The notes under the pieces were generated by a model. The model was not told the origin of the DNA. It made no database searches and worked only from the letters and a program-made list of their open reading frames with translations. DNA of 64,000 bases from Ceratothoa steindachneri (taxonomy: Eukaryota > Arthropoda > Malacostraca > Isopoda > Cymothoidae), in the NCBI GenBank assembly GCA_963969495.1, contig OZ018321.1, positions 131,410,293 to 131,474,292 of the forward strand, given 5' to 3'. This document shows positions 36,050 to 47,256 of the stretch, one piece after another (positions within the stretch are counted from its first letter, which is position 1; each line of letters starts with the position of its first letter). Position numbers and translations under genes: made by a program.

Positions 36050-38830
36050 CTTCAAATGAAACTTACCAACTCAACATTACCGAAACGGAACAAAAAAATT
36101 AGAAGAAGAAATCGACAAAGTGGCGATAGAAAACGACAGAGATGCTTCGGAAACCGCGAGTCAAATAACTGGAAAAATTAGACCTAAATATTAAGATACT
36201 AAAACAAAAACCCAACATCAAAATATACGGTCCCCATCTAACTTGCTTCCCTAAAACTTACAAACAAAAAGAAATACTCAACTGTCTAGTAAAAGGGAAT
36301 TTGAAATGGGAATACGATAGCGAGGAAAACGAAACAAATTCATAACTCTTTAATACAAGGAATGATTTTGATCGCCTCCTAAAACTGACGAAACTTTACC
36401 AACAGACAGTTTAAAAAAACACTCTATACGTACTCGAACACAAGCCAGAAAAGACGAAAGTAAAACAAGAAAGGAACAAAAGTAAGAGCAAACGAACAAC
36501 AGAAAAAGAACTGAACAATAATGCATAAATACAAACACAGACTGAAAATATTTACTCTCAGCGCAAATGGATCGAAAGACAAACAAATAATCTACTCCCT
36601 CATCATCTGGATTGAAGATCCAGGCATAGTAATATTAAACGAACACGGACTAAATATATAAAAAGAAACACTAAAAATACCCAATTATAACACAATAATA
36701 ATAAGCCAAACCCAGGCCAGATATATGAAGAATTGATGTGTATAAAGAATGATCATGAATAGAAGTATATAAGGTTACTAAAAGAATCCTATGTTGCTAT
36801 GAGGTGAAAATGACTAGCGGAGACCTTATAATAGCAGGGAATACCAACTTTCAATACGCCCTTATCTTCTGGTCTCTAATTTGATTAGAATCTTTCGCCG
36901 TCTAGCATCAGCGATAATATGGGGACTTAAACACCAGATTTCGTGAAGCAGGATACACAAACAACCCTAATGGGGCAAGAAAAAACTACAACTACTACTG
37001 CAAATAAATTTAGTACAAAGGGAAGGACCGGTCTTCCAAACAACCCCAATCTTCTACAACCCAGAACATTGTTCTGACAAATCCGAACTTTCATCCCAAT
37101 CACCACACCGAACCAAGACCAGCGACACCATCGGATCACTTCACCTTAATCACGACAATTTCTCACTTACCTTTCCAAATTAAAATAGCACAGAGGAAGG
37201 TCATCAGCAAAAGAAATTAAAATTAATATAAAGATCTCCCTTAGCACTTTGGAAATAGATAGCCTAAATAACAGTAGAAAAGAGGAAATCGAAACATATA
37301 GAGAAGAGAAAACCGCATCATAATAAAAAATAATGGAAGCAGAAAATCGTTACACGCGCAATACAGAATACTACCTCGATGGGACGAAGAAATAAAAAGG
37401 AAAATAGTAGAAATCAAACTTATAACGAGAGAGATAACGGAAATGGGAAACAACAGATAAAGATACTTAAGACAATAAACCTCGGAAGGCAAATACGAAC
37501 ACTATTAAAAAATAAATCAAATCTGGTCTAAAATGAAACAACATAGAAAAAGGACATAGAAAAGACCCCGAATGGTTCTGGTATTAATAGAAAAAACTTA
37601 GAAGTTACAAATAAAAAAATAAGAAAAAATGAAATATAAAATATCACAGAAATTGAACAACACTTAATCTCACACGAGACACGAGGACAACCAAAATTTT
37701 GTCAGAACACACAAAGAACAAGTAATACAAATTCTACAAAAAAAAGCGAACGTTGAACTCTACTTACCAGTCGACGAGGAAGGAGGTAACCCACAAAGGG
37801 AAGTAAATTTCTGTACAAAAGAAGAAGACTTCGAAGCCCTTAAAATAATTTAAACAAAATGGTTCAGGAATAAGTGGAATCATGAAAACACGTCACAGTT
37901 GCTTCGAACAACATCCATGAAGCAAATCTAAAAATATTTAACACATGCTTCAATATGTGACACTATCAAATATCTTTTAAGAATCTATGGAAACCAAAGC
38001 AGCAAATGTAAAGCTACCCTCAACTTCACTACTAGAGTTTCTAAGAAAACTCTCCGAAATGGTCGTGAACGAAAGCCTTAAAAATCGTCTAGAACAAAAT
38101 GACCTATAAAACACGGGTACCGGAGATAGCGTGGAACGGAAACAGCGCAGGCGATTATCACATAAAAGATCGCAACAGAAACAACAAAACGGAAAAGAGT
38201 GGATGTTATACTCCACGCTATTGATGAAAAGCTTTGATAACGTATGGGTGGCTGGTTCAAAAATAAAAATCAAGAACTTAAACATAGAGAATAACATGAC
38301 TAAAATCTTGTGCAATTACTTGAATAAAAGAGAAGCCAAGTTAAACTCAAATAGATACACGGGTAATGAACTCAACATAGAAAACAGGCGTTCTTCAAGG
38401 GGGTTGTCTTAACCCTACCCTCTATACTTTCTATATTCACGACCTACCTCAGCCAATACATGAGAATACAACCTACGTACAAATAGCAGCTGATGTCAAC
38501 CCCCAAGTTAAAAGCGTTAGAGACAACCACAGAGACAGCACAGATGTAAGCCAGAGAAATTAGAAACATTATTGAGTACGAAATGAGAAAGGAAATAAAA
38601 GGAAACAAAAATAAATCTAAAATAATAGCTGTAAACAGAAGATAAAACAGCCGAAATAAAATTAGAGGGAGAAACATACACCACGAAAGGGATATAGGAC
38701 TCAAACCTATAACGAATGGATACAATTCTCACCTCACGAAAAAAATAGCTGAAGCAAAAACAACCATAACCTCGTTAAACAGTTTCAGAAACAGATCAGA
38801 TAGAAACAAACATAAATTGTATATGGCCTT
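36050..38830 (+). pseudogene. LINE ORF1 end and ORF2 endonuclease/RT relic
   Basis: ORF1 ends with EEIDKVAIENDRDASETASQ-type sequence near 36.1 kb. Endonuclease pieces are LKIFTLSANGSKDKQ, PGIVILNEHGL, NYNTIIISQTQA and, near 37.13 kb, SDHFTLITTI, which keeps the SDH catalytic motif. The RT includes LPSTSLLEFLRKLSEMVVNE, MKSFDNVWVAGSKIKIKNLN (usual KAFDNVW) and, near 38.47 kb, YVQIAADVN, the active-site strand with alanine in place of the first aspartate. EKAFD, the palm and the order are typical of the Jockey group. Confidence 0.75.
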
Positions 38831-38847
38831 CCTCCGCCAAAAATGAC

Positions 38848-39200
38848 TTACCTCATAATCCAGGCAGTGTTGGTGTTCGTGTATTGGCTTTCAGTGGATA
38901 CGAAGCTGGTTATTTTATTTGGTGACATGGCTTGTTGGAAGGCGAGAGCCGAACGTGACTGATGGTTCTGGTTTAACTCTTGTCGTCTTGCTTGTAAATC
39001 GTTTATTGTTCCTAAGTTGTTGAGTTCCCAGAAATTATGCATTATTGATAAGTTATTGTTTAGTGTTTTAATTATTCGTTGTTTACATAGTTCATGTAAA
39101 TCGTTTGTTGTATACGGCGTTGAACACTGTAAGGTAAGGCATATCATAGGTTACTATTTTTTTTATCTCGTTTGCACAATCACTAGGGACACATCCATTA
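38848..39200 (-). other. Insertion in LINE B copy 2 with a 100-codon ORF
   Basis: The LINE reading stops at about 38.85 kb (IRPK/LT) and resumes at 39.2 kb (IQNWATEYITN). The inserted sequence holds a clean 99-residue minus-strand frame, MICLTLQCSTPYTTNDLHEL onward, polar and rich in N, Q and L, followed by a stop. I do not recognise it. It is less A-rich than its surroundings, so it has a different origin. Confidence 0.4.
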
Positions 39201-39921
39201 ATTGAAATACATATCAAAAAAGCTCAGATAATTCAAAACTGGGCAACAGAATACATTACCAATAAACTAAAAACGCCAAACTGACCAAAGAAAAAAATGA
39301 GACTAATGCACAGTTAAGATCTGGTAAAAAATTAAAATAAAAGACGATTTCCGAAAGATGAAAGAAAAAAGTCTACTTTATCTGTCGAAGAAATACATCA
39401 AATTCGTAACAAATAACGATAGGATATTAGCAAGAATAGTACAATGCAGAATATAAACCCCAAATTTCACTAAGAGAAAAAAATATGAAACGACACAAAA
39501 TAACGAGATACCAGAAACAACCACAAGAAGATAATAAAACGAATAAAAATAACTAAAACAAACGTGCGAGAAAAAACACAAAATTAATAAAATAAGAAGC
39601 AAAGAAAACAAAAGTTCAAATGAACAAATGATAACAAATGCTTCAAAACTTAAAACAAATCATAAAGTGAAAAAACAAGAGAACAAAACTAAACAACAAA
39701 CAAACAAAACAAAGCGTTTGCCAGTCAACCTGGCACATACTCATTATAATCATCCTCATCCAATCATTTTCATAATCTTCCTATTCATCCATATCATCGA
39801 CATGATTCATACGTATCGATACACATTATTTCTACCTACTCTATCTCCTATTCATAAACTTTCACCGATTTTTCCTCCCGATCCCTTTCACTCAGTCTGC
39901 AAAAACTCATCAGCGTCAACA

Positions 39922-39961
39922 CCTCTGAGGAAGGACTTTAGGTTTAGTTCGAAAGTTTAGG
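39922..39961 (+). ncRNA. Possible hammerhead-like motif
   Basis: CTGAGGA (39925-39931) fits the CUGANGA core, GGACT/AGTTC could form helix II, GAAA follows at 39951-39954, and AGG/CCT could form a 3-bp helix I. Helix III would be only A-U plus G-U. The whole fold is weaker than in PLE 1, and CTGAGGA...CGAAAG is a widespread element-end sequence, so this is tentative. Confidence 0.35.
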
Positions 39962-39994
39962 AAGAGGGATAAAAAAATTTGGTTCATTTGTACC

Positions 39995-40470
39995 AATAGT
40001 AAGATTCAATAAAAATATAAAACATTGTAAATTAAATTAGTGTAAGTAGAATGTACAAATTTAATCCTATTTGGAACTTATATAGAATGTACTAAAGTTA
40101 AGTTAATATGTATATGTTATTTACTACCGTGTGTGCGGGTCGTTTACATAAAATGGAAATTGGAAAGTGCCTCAGGATGAAGAATAATATATACGAAGAG
40201 ATACAACTGAAGGCTTTTCAAGTTCACGCGGATAAAGAGTACTCAATCGAACACCGAAGATTTCCTCACCTTCAAAAAATCCCTTATTACCTTTATTCAG
40301 TCAGCAATAAAAAATAACTGTACTCTTTGGAGTCATTGCCTAACGAAAGGCACTTACTAAAGAATAGATCCGGTAGCCTCCAAACCTAGCCAAGAAACCT
40401 ATCGGGTTTTCCAGGAGTGGTAACAAAACTCAGTGACAAATCACCTTTAGTGACCAAACTACTCACAAAC
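39995..40470. other. Unassigned spacer with a 69-codon frame
   Basis: A plus-strand frame at 40108-40317 contains EEIQLKAFQVHADKE. A similar reading, GKLHLKTFQVPAE, occurs at the end of the minus-strand frame at 41.23 kb, so the two spots share a short repeat of unknown origin. Confidence 0.3.
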
Positions 40471-40471
40471 A

Positions 40472-40985
40472 GTGCAACACGGCATACCCTATACGCTCAA
40501 AGAAGACTATTACATAAATTCAGAATGTAATGTTTTAAATTGGGTGACAGAGTGGCTGAATAATAGAAAGCAGAGGATAATACTATTTGGTCAGATAGCG
40601 CAAAGGATGGATGTTATTAGTGAGGTACCTCAGGGTTCTATTTTGGGTCCATTATTACTATTAGTTTACACTAACGATCTAGAGGTAGGTAGATAATAAA
40701 AACAAAATGTCATTGTTTGCCGATGATACAAAGTTTGCAGCCAGTGTGGATGAAATACAGGGAAATTTTACAATTTAAAATGATTTAAAGAGAGTAGTTG
40801 CATGGACACACAAGTAGCAGATGGCATTAAACCTCTAAAAATAAAAAGTTGTTCACATTGGCAATTAAAATAGGGAATTTAGTTATGAAATGGAAGGCAG
40901 CTGGTTGGTTTTCGCTGAACATGAAAGATTTAGCAGTGGTAATAGATCAGTCATTGAGGTTCTATGATTTGGGTTAGTCTCTGTA
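40472..40985 (+). pseudogene. CR1-like LINE reverse transcriptase fragment
   Basis: NWVTEWLNNRKQRIILFGQ and VPQGSILGPLLLLVYTNDLE give RT motifs 3 and 4. After a stop and frame change MSLFADDTKFAASVDE follows, with an intact FADD active site, then WTHK..MALNL and a thumb segment with further stops. The 5' part of ORF2 is missing. The phrasing QGSILGPLLFLVYINDL...LFADDTK is characteristic of CR1/L2-type elements. Confidence 0.85.
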
Positions 40986-41034
40986 CTGTTGTGAGTCATT
41001 TAGTTACAAAGGCTGATTTTGTCACCAAGTTTTG

Positions 41035-41230
41035 GGACCACTCCTGGGTAGCACGATAGGTTTCTTGGTTCGGTTTTGTGGCTACCGGTTCGATTCTTCT
41101 GGGAATGCCTTATACGTGAGGTCTGACTCCAAAGGATAGATAGTTATCTTCTCTCTTTATTGCAGGCTGGCTATAGGTCATGTGGAATTTCATTAAGGGT
41201 AAAGAAATCATGGAGCTGGACTCGGTATTC
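41035..41230 (+). mobile_element. tRNA-derived SINE relic
   Basis: TGGGTAGCACGATAGG near 41046 is A-box-like and GGTTCGATTC (41087-41096) is a perfect B-box, at tRNA-like spacing. Sequence downstream (GAGGTCTGACTCCAAAGG and on) does not fit a mature tRNA. Probably the head of a SINE. Confidence 0.55.
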
Positions 41231-41231
41231 A

Positions 41232-41738
41232 TTATTCGGCGGGAACTTGAAAAGTTTTCAGATGCAACTTTCCTGATAGATTTTGAATCTTCATTTTAAG
41301 GGATAGAGATATAGATAAAAGAAGAGGTGAAAGGACGTGCTGGAGGGTGTGCAGGATTACAATAAACTCTGTCTGGAGGGTGGAACAGTGGTGTGATATC
41401 TTCCACGCTCGCGTCAGACCGCTTGTGACGAAGGCGGTGCCGGACCTCCCACTGTCGGGGTCGACGGAGCCGTCGGTGAAATAGACTGCGCTGCCCGGCT
41501 CCGTGTCTTCAGACATGGCTCTAAAGGGGTGCTGGTGCAGCTCCTCGATGAGGCAGTGCGCTTTGCTGGCGGGCAGCTGTGTCGCGGTGAAGTCGGAAGC
41601 GGGATGGCTCCCATGGTGATGGTGGAGAGTAGGCGGAGTGGGTGGTGTCAGAATCGCGCCCCAGCCAATTCTTTGTCTGGCTGAGGGTGTTGGTTGCTGA
41701 AGTGGTTCAACCTTTTTACAAATCCGGCACGCACACAC
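41232..41738 (-). pseudogene. LINE RNase H domain fragment
   Basis: A 168-codon frame contains SAVYFTDGSVDPDSGRSGTA, the first RNase H strand with its TDGS aspartate, and CSTLQTEFIVILHTLQHVL, carrying the second-position glutamate. The following NTD and GNEKAD segments are lost as the frame runs into unrelated sequence. The upstream half, with PPTPPTLHHHHGSHP, is low complexity. It comes from a LINE other than family A and is much better preserved. Confidence 0.78.
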
Positions 41739-41739
41739 G

Positions 41740-42221
41740 GCAGTCTTTTACAGACTACAAATAAAATTAATTTTTATACATTTGATATGAGCTCAAATAA
41801 TTTTAAATTTATATACTCTATTAGGTTGATTTATCGTACAGTTTTACATTATTATTAATTATTACAAGTGTAATATTATTAGTCGTGTCCATAAGCAATT
41901 TAATAAGAGAATAAGTTTCCTCTAATGTATCCATTCGACAAGATTAGCTTAATTAGAGCGATTCTACACATTAAAATAAAAGTTTGGGGGGTTCAATTTA
42001 TAGTAAATGTTTTTGTTTAAATTACAGATATCTAAATCTTAATAGAAACAAAACAAAGCCAATATATTAATTGTTTTTCTATAAGATTAAAATCATTTAA
42101 TGGCTAAGTTTAAATATTTAGTTTTAGAACATGGCGGTGTCTGGAGACATCCCTTTAATGTTTACCAAATGACACCGTATCTCTCATTTTTAGGCTCTTA
42201 GAGGGAATGCACCTCGATAAC
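41740..42221. other. AT-rich spacer before the LTR element
   Basis: No coding or RNA feature recognised. It ends with the target duplication of the LTR element. Confidence 0.4.
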
Positions 42222-42226
42222 ATAAG

Positions 42227-43544
42227 TGTGATAGAACGGTTTGAGGCCGCTTAATTTCAACCGTTATCACATGTTGTTTAGAAACACGATGCTACACACG
42301 TGCATCTTCGCCTTAAAGCCAGGCGCGTTATCGCCGCCACCTGAGTTAATATTTGACCAAGGAGGTTTATTCCTCCTCCGTTCCCCCCATAGGCCGATCA
42401 CGCCAGATTTAGTTAGGCTTTTGGGCAGATAAGGTATTGTTCTCATGCGCAGGCGGGCATTCCTTCGAAGCCCCTACTCCATTGTCCCCTACGGCAAGGG
42501 GATGTCTCGACTATTTATATGGAAACTTTACCACTAAGAGCAGATTCGAGATCCCGATTTTCTTCGCGAGACATCACTAGGATCCAGTCTCACCTTGTGC
42601 ACCAAGGGCCCTCTAACTCGAGATCCACCATCATTGTCCAGAAGAGGACAATATCCCTTGAGTGCCTAAGGTTCGAGCCTTCAAGACGCCAAGTCCACAA
42701 GGCTTCCCCTGTTGTTCAGAAAGAGAACAACGTTAGAACAGCCATTGTTCTTTGAGCCCGTTGAGAAGAAACGGTTCTAACCCTTCCCCCCCTGTTGTTC
42801 AAAAAGAGAACAACATTGGAACAGCTATTGTTCTATGAGCCCGTTGACAAGAAACGGTTCTCACCCTTCCCCACTGTTGTTCAGAAAGAGAAAAACATTA
42901 GAACAGCCATTGTTCTTTGAACCCGTAGACAAGAGACGGTTCTCACCCATCCCCCTGTTGTTCAGAAGAAAACATCTTAGAACAGCCATTGTCTTTCAAG
43001 TCCGTTCGCCAAGAAACGGTTCTCATTCCCAAGACGCCACGTCAGGATCATTTAATTCCACCCCCCCTCCCTCCGTTGGCTGGAACTCGCCAGCGGACCG
43101 AAGATTCCTTCACGTCGCCTTCCTCTGCCCAATACGTGTAATTACGTAAGCTGAACGTTACCTTTGAGTATTTAACCCTTTTGTCAACCCTATCCTGTGC
43201 TTTAAATGGTTTAGCGAACGGTCCCATCCCTTTAATTTTTTTTTGTTTTACCTTTTTAAATCTCTTCCAAATCTTAATCCTCGGATTAGCTAGATTTCCC
43301 ACGACTCTTTCCATTCTCTGTTTATGTCAATATTTTCCGTTTTGTGTGTTGTTGATAGTTTTTATTAATAAAACTCTATTTTATTGATGATAGCCATATT
43401 ATTATCCTTGAGCTCAGTTCCACTTCTTAAGTATATTGAAGATAATTAATATCGGTCAACTCAGACACCACGCACTCTAAATATATATGAATAGTTCCCT
43501 CAACGAATAGTCATATATGGTATATCGTCGAGAGTCCATTCTAC

Positions 43545-43548
<4 letters not shown>
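42227..43548 (+). repeat. 5' LTR of G1 (about 1,322 bp)
   Basis: Begins TGTGATAGAACGGTTTGAGG and ends near CCATTCTACGACA. Four units of roughly 80 bp built around CTGTTGTTCAGAAAGAGAAC and AACGGTTCT lie at 42.71-43.03 kb. A late TTAATAAAACTC (about 43365) could serve as a polyadenylation signal. Similarity to the 3' LTR is very high outside the repeat block. Confidence 0.93.
42709..43030 (+). repeat. LTR minisatellite, four ~80-bp units
   Basis: Units start near 42709, 42790, 42872 and 42955. The 3' LTR has only three equivalent units (from 48151, 48235 and 48313), which explains most of the length difference between the two LTRs. Confidence 0.88.

Positions 43549-43620
<72 letters not shown>
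43547..43620. repeat. (TA)n array between the LTR and primer site
   Basis: About 37 TA units begin at the last base of the 5' LTR. The second element, G2, has a TA array at the same point. Confidence 0.95.
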
Positions 43621-43621
<1 letters not shown>

Positions 43622-43631
43622 TATTTAAAGT

Positions 43632-43649
43632 TGGTTTCAAGTGTGTAAG
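43632..43649 (+). promoter_or_regulatory. Candidate primer-binding site
   Basis: TGGTTTCAAGTGTGTAAG begins with TGG, the complement of tRNA CCA. The same sequence with one or two changes, TGGTCTCAAGTGTGTGAG, occurs at 52372 in G2. It lies about 84 bp from the LTR rather than next to it. The matching tRNA is not identified. Confidence 0.5.
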
Positions 43650-43961
43650 GTTTAACGCTATATCTTTGCAAACAATGGTCTCAGTCGAGTAAAGCATAGT
43701 GTTATTCGTTTTAAGAATAGAGTATAGTAGTTCCCTTTTGTTTTAACGATTGCTCTCCCCTTTTTTGAAACTTAAAAAGCTGGAGAAGCTCAAGGAACTG
43801 TTATAATAATTTGTTTGTGTTTTTTTTGTGTGATTTTAGTCATTGGTTATTTAGATCGAAAAACCAATTACAAATAGGTCAGTGCCCATATTTAGGGTAC
43901 GCTAACTCTCTAGAAGGCATAATTCTTATTGCAAGGAATTTTATTTGGTTGACTTTTGCGC

Positions 43962-45060
43962 CCCCAAGTGCAAAGCTGACTCAGTTCGAAATCTTTAAAG
44001 CGCAACGAGAATCCTTGGAACTTTCCGGAAAAGAATTAATTGAGTACGTTCAAGAGGAGCAAAGAACATAAAGAGAAAGAGAAGAAAAAGAAAGAGAAAG
44101 AGAAATCCAAAGAGAAGAAAGAGAAAGAGAAATCCTACGAGAAGAAAGAGAAAGAGAAATCCAACGAGAAGAAAGAAAAAGAGAGGAACGAAAAAGACAA
44201 GCTTAGCTTCACCATCAGATTGAAATAGCTCGTATAGAAGCTGAAATACAATCCGCCAGCTCACGTTCAGAAGCCCCACCCAATCTCCTGATTAAGCTTC
44301 CCAATTTCAGGGATGGAGAGGATTTTGGAGCATTTTTAGCCCACTTCGAAAAGATCCTCGAGATCAATAACATGGATCTGGAGGCTGAAGGTGTAGCGAG
44401 ATTACTTCCCTTGTTAAATTGTAAATTGCGCGAAATTTTCATATCTTTACCATGTGAATGTACAATTACCTACAGCACCTTAAAAGCTGAGTTATTGGCC
44501 GCTCATAATATGACTCCCTATTTCTACAGACAAGAATTTCGAGGAGGTCGTATTAAACCCGGACAGACGTTCCGTCAATTCGGATATATTCTTCAGAGGA
44601 ATTTTAAATTTTGGTTAGAATCCTCAAAGGTTGATCCTGACTACGAGTCCTTAACAGGCTTCGTGTTGCGGGATGAATTTTTGGCGTCTCTCCCGACGGA
44701 GATCCGCGCTTTCGTCAAGGTCTTCGGTGCCAGACCTTTAAAGAGTGTACCGAAGAAGCGGATGTCTATGCCGTAAGCCATAGTTTATACCCAAAGGAGA
44801 ATCGAACTTCTCACCAACCGTCCAACCAGGAAAGAAGGAAGGATTCGCGCCCCTTCGCAGCAAAGCTGACAAAGTTTCCGGGCCCCGTAAAACCCCAAAA
44901 CTTTTTCCCCCAGAACCAACAACGGGACACCAAACCTCCCGTTAAGATTTCTCCTTCATCACTCTTCCCGAAGCGACCAATCATATGCTTCACCTGTGGT
45001 GTAGAAAACAACATGAACTGGAATTGCCCCCAGAATTCTAGGCTTAAAAGCGGATTAGCC
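43962..45060 (+). pseudogene. Gag of G1, frameshifted
   Basis: The N-terminal motif TQFEIFKAQRESLELSGKEL is shared with G2 and G3. A charged R/E/K coiled-coil stretch encoded by 27-bp repeats follows. The capsid-like part has LIKLPNFRDGEDFGAFLAHF and LPLLNCKLREIF, and GGRIKPGQTFRQF. The start codon is not clear because the usual ATGTCTTC is changed, and the frame shifts near 44.07 and 44.76 kb. A zinc-knuckle remnant, CFTCGVENNMNWNC, keeps the three cysteines but has lost the histidine. Confidence 0.82.
44064..44195 (+). repeat. 27-bp coding minisatellite in gag
   Basis: About four purine-rich units of GAGAAGAAAGAGAAAGAGAA plus TCC(A/T)A. They encode repeated charged heptad-like residues (R, E, I/L, Q). 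Confidence 0.85.
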
Positions 45061-45099
45061 CACCAAGTTCACCAGATGAATGCTACCCCGGCCTCCCCG

Positions 45100-45708
45100 G
45101 TGGTGCAGATCCATGCAGCAACTTCTCCCCCTCCGTCAGGCTACCAGGTCAATTTTATTTTTGATAAAAGTTCATCGGGAACTTTGAAATTTGAGAAGGG
45201 CAGCGTGAACGGCTGCCGAGTATCGACTCTCGTCAGGGACACAGGATGCACGTGTTTCATCGTGTCCGACGAGCTCCTTTCCCCAGTGGACCCTAACCAC
45301 GAAAGATTTGCGGTGGTACATGACTACCTTGGGCGGGCGAACCAATTCCCCGTCGTTAGATGTTACCTGCAGTGTCAATATTATAATTGCGGGGCTGAAG
45401 TCATTTCAGCACCCATACAGTTCTGTTCCGTACTTATAGAACAGAGCCTCCAAGTAAGTTCCGACCCTGTGTCTCAGGCCACCCTTCCTCGAGGCCGAGC
45501 TAAGAAAGAAGCCCAGGAGCCCGTTTCCCTCAGTACCCCGATACCGTCCGAACTCTCGGAGATCCTTAACCAGGACTTTAGGACAGCACAAAAAGAGTGT
45601 GCATTACTAACACCCTTAGGTCATAAGGCCCAAAACCAGGACACGGAGACTGTCCGTGGACCCAAAGAAAAAAAGTACCCCAACGCGATCATGGAGATAC
45701 GTTCGTAG
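45100..45708 (+). pseudogene. Retropepsin-like protease of G1, with truncated integrase start
   Basis: The frame reads NGCRVSTLVRDTGCTCFIVS, containing the DTG catalytic triplet at 45238-45246, then HERFAVVHDYLGRANQFPVV. G2 and G3 share the RDTGC context, which is unusual because most retropepsins have A/S or T after DTG. The tail LNQDFRTAQKECALLTPL matches the sequence just before the integrase zinc-binding region in G2. It then stops, so nearly all of INT is missing. Confidence 0.82.
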
Positions 45709-45773
45709 CACTGGACGAAACATCGGCGCTTGAAGAGGATTACCCCGCGGAGTCCCTTAATGTAATACAGACA

Positions 45774-47256
45774 GTGTGCATCCAACCTGATGCCGATTAC
45801 TCTCTTCCTTTCCTACCAGGCGAGCCTTTTGAACCCTCTGACCTGGATATCGACGCGCAGCTGACACCACATCACAACAGTCAGCTACAAGAACTATTAT
45901 GTCAGTTCGACCACGTTATTTCAGAGAAGCCTGGATGCGCTACTAGTTTCGAGCATGATATTAAATTAACAACCTTAGAACCCGTCCGTTCAAAACCCTA
46001 TCCCATGCCGATTAATTTACGCCAAGCCTTTAACGCCGAAGTTGATAATTTAATTAGTTTAGACATAATAGAACCTTCCACCTCTAGTTATTGTTCCCCA
46101 ATCGTCATGGTCAAGAAACCTGATGGCTCTTATCGAATGTGCATCGACTTCCGGAAGTTAAATTCGGTAACTGTGTTCGATGCCGAGCCCATCCCCTTGG
46201 TAGACCAAAACCTCCACCTTTTTGAAAACGCCAAGTTCATCTCAGAACTCCATTTGTGCAAGGTGTATTATCAAATCCCCCTCCGGCTCGACGTGAAAGC
46301 ATATACCACCTTTGCAACGGAGAAAGGCCTTATGCAATTTAGGCGCCTTCCTTTTGGCCTCGTCACTGCTTGTAGCAACTATAACCGTCTCATGAGAAGG
46401 TTGTTAGATGGACTTCTGAATGTATCCTCGTACTTCGATAATGTCTACGTCGCTACTCGCGAATAAAGTCACCATTTAACCACCCTATTAGCTCTCTTCG
46501 AGCGACCGCGCGAAAATGGCCTCACCATTGGCCCCAGCCAATGCCATTTTGCCCACGAAACCATAAAATACCTGGGTTTTGAAATAGGACAAAGCCAGTT
46601 AGGTCCCCAAAAGGCCAAGATTAAGGCAAGCGCCGACATGCCCCTCCCAATTACAAAGAAGCAATTAAGATCTTTCCTAGGATCAGCTTCTTACTATCGG
46701 CGATTTGTCCCGAATTTCGCTGCAATTTCAGCGCCCCTCAGCTCCTTTTTTAAAAAAGAATTCCCCCGATCATCTACATTGGAATGATGTCGCAGTTTCC
46801 CATTTTAATCAGCTCAAGAGTAAGCTAATTTCTGCCCCCATTTTAAAGTTGCCCAACCCGGAAAAATCCTTTGGGATTAAGACCGACGCGAGCAACGAGG
46901 ACGTTGGAGGTGTACTCCTTCAATATTAGGATGACCGAACGAGTCATCCAGTTGCATATGCTAGTCGCCAATTATTACCACGCGAAAAGAGATATGCCAC
47001 TATAGAGAAGGATGCTGTATCAATTATCTGGGTTATAGACAAATGTAAAATGTACTTGATAGGAAAAGGATTTCAGATAAGAACCGACCACCGCCCGTTA
47101 GCCTATATTCGGAATGTACGACACTCCAACGGCCGAATTATGCGCTGGAGTTTACTCTTGCAAGAGTATCAATTTAAAATAAATTATATAAACGGTTCCG
47201 ATGGCCAGGTCGCTGACGCACTCAGTAGGAATGCGTTACCAAATAGCGTATTTTAA
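45774..47256 (+). pseudogene. RT and RNase H of G1 (few disruptions)
   Basis: RT: KPYPMPINLRQAFNAEVDNL, then SPIVMVKKPDGSYRMCIDFR, FRRLPFGLVTACSNY, and the active-site strand SSYFDNVYVAT at 46428 onward, where YFDD is expected. A single TAA at 46464 and a frameshift near 46760 interrupt the chain. The connection domain has FLGSASYYRRFVPNFAAIS. RNase H has KTDASN, ATIEKDAVSIIW, RTDHRPLAYI and VADALSR, giving all D-E-D-D residues, and ends at the stop codon at 47254-47256. One more stop lies at 46927. The gene converts RNA to DNA in the virus-like particle. Confidence 0.9.

Larger units (their letters stand above)
35950..39990 (+). mobile_element. Non-LTR retrotransposon, family B copy 2 (near full length, decayed)
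   Basis: Order on the plus strand: end of ORF1 (about 36.05-36.2 kb), endonuclease (36.5-37.17 kb), linker, RT (37.9-38.8 kb), a roughly 350-bp foreign insertion (38.85-39.20 kb), rest of the RT thumb and tail (39.2-39.6 kb), then a 3' region. The composition is strikingly A-rich on the coding strand. Many frame breaks. Confidence 0.75.

Noticed and set aside
43995..44279. 94-codon minus-strand ORF with repeated FLFLFLLVG
   Set aside because: It is the antisense of the purine-rich 27-bp repeats that encode the gag coiled coil.
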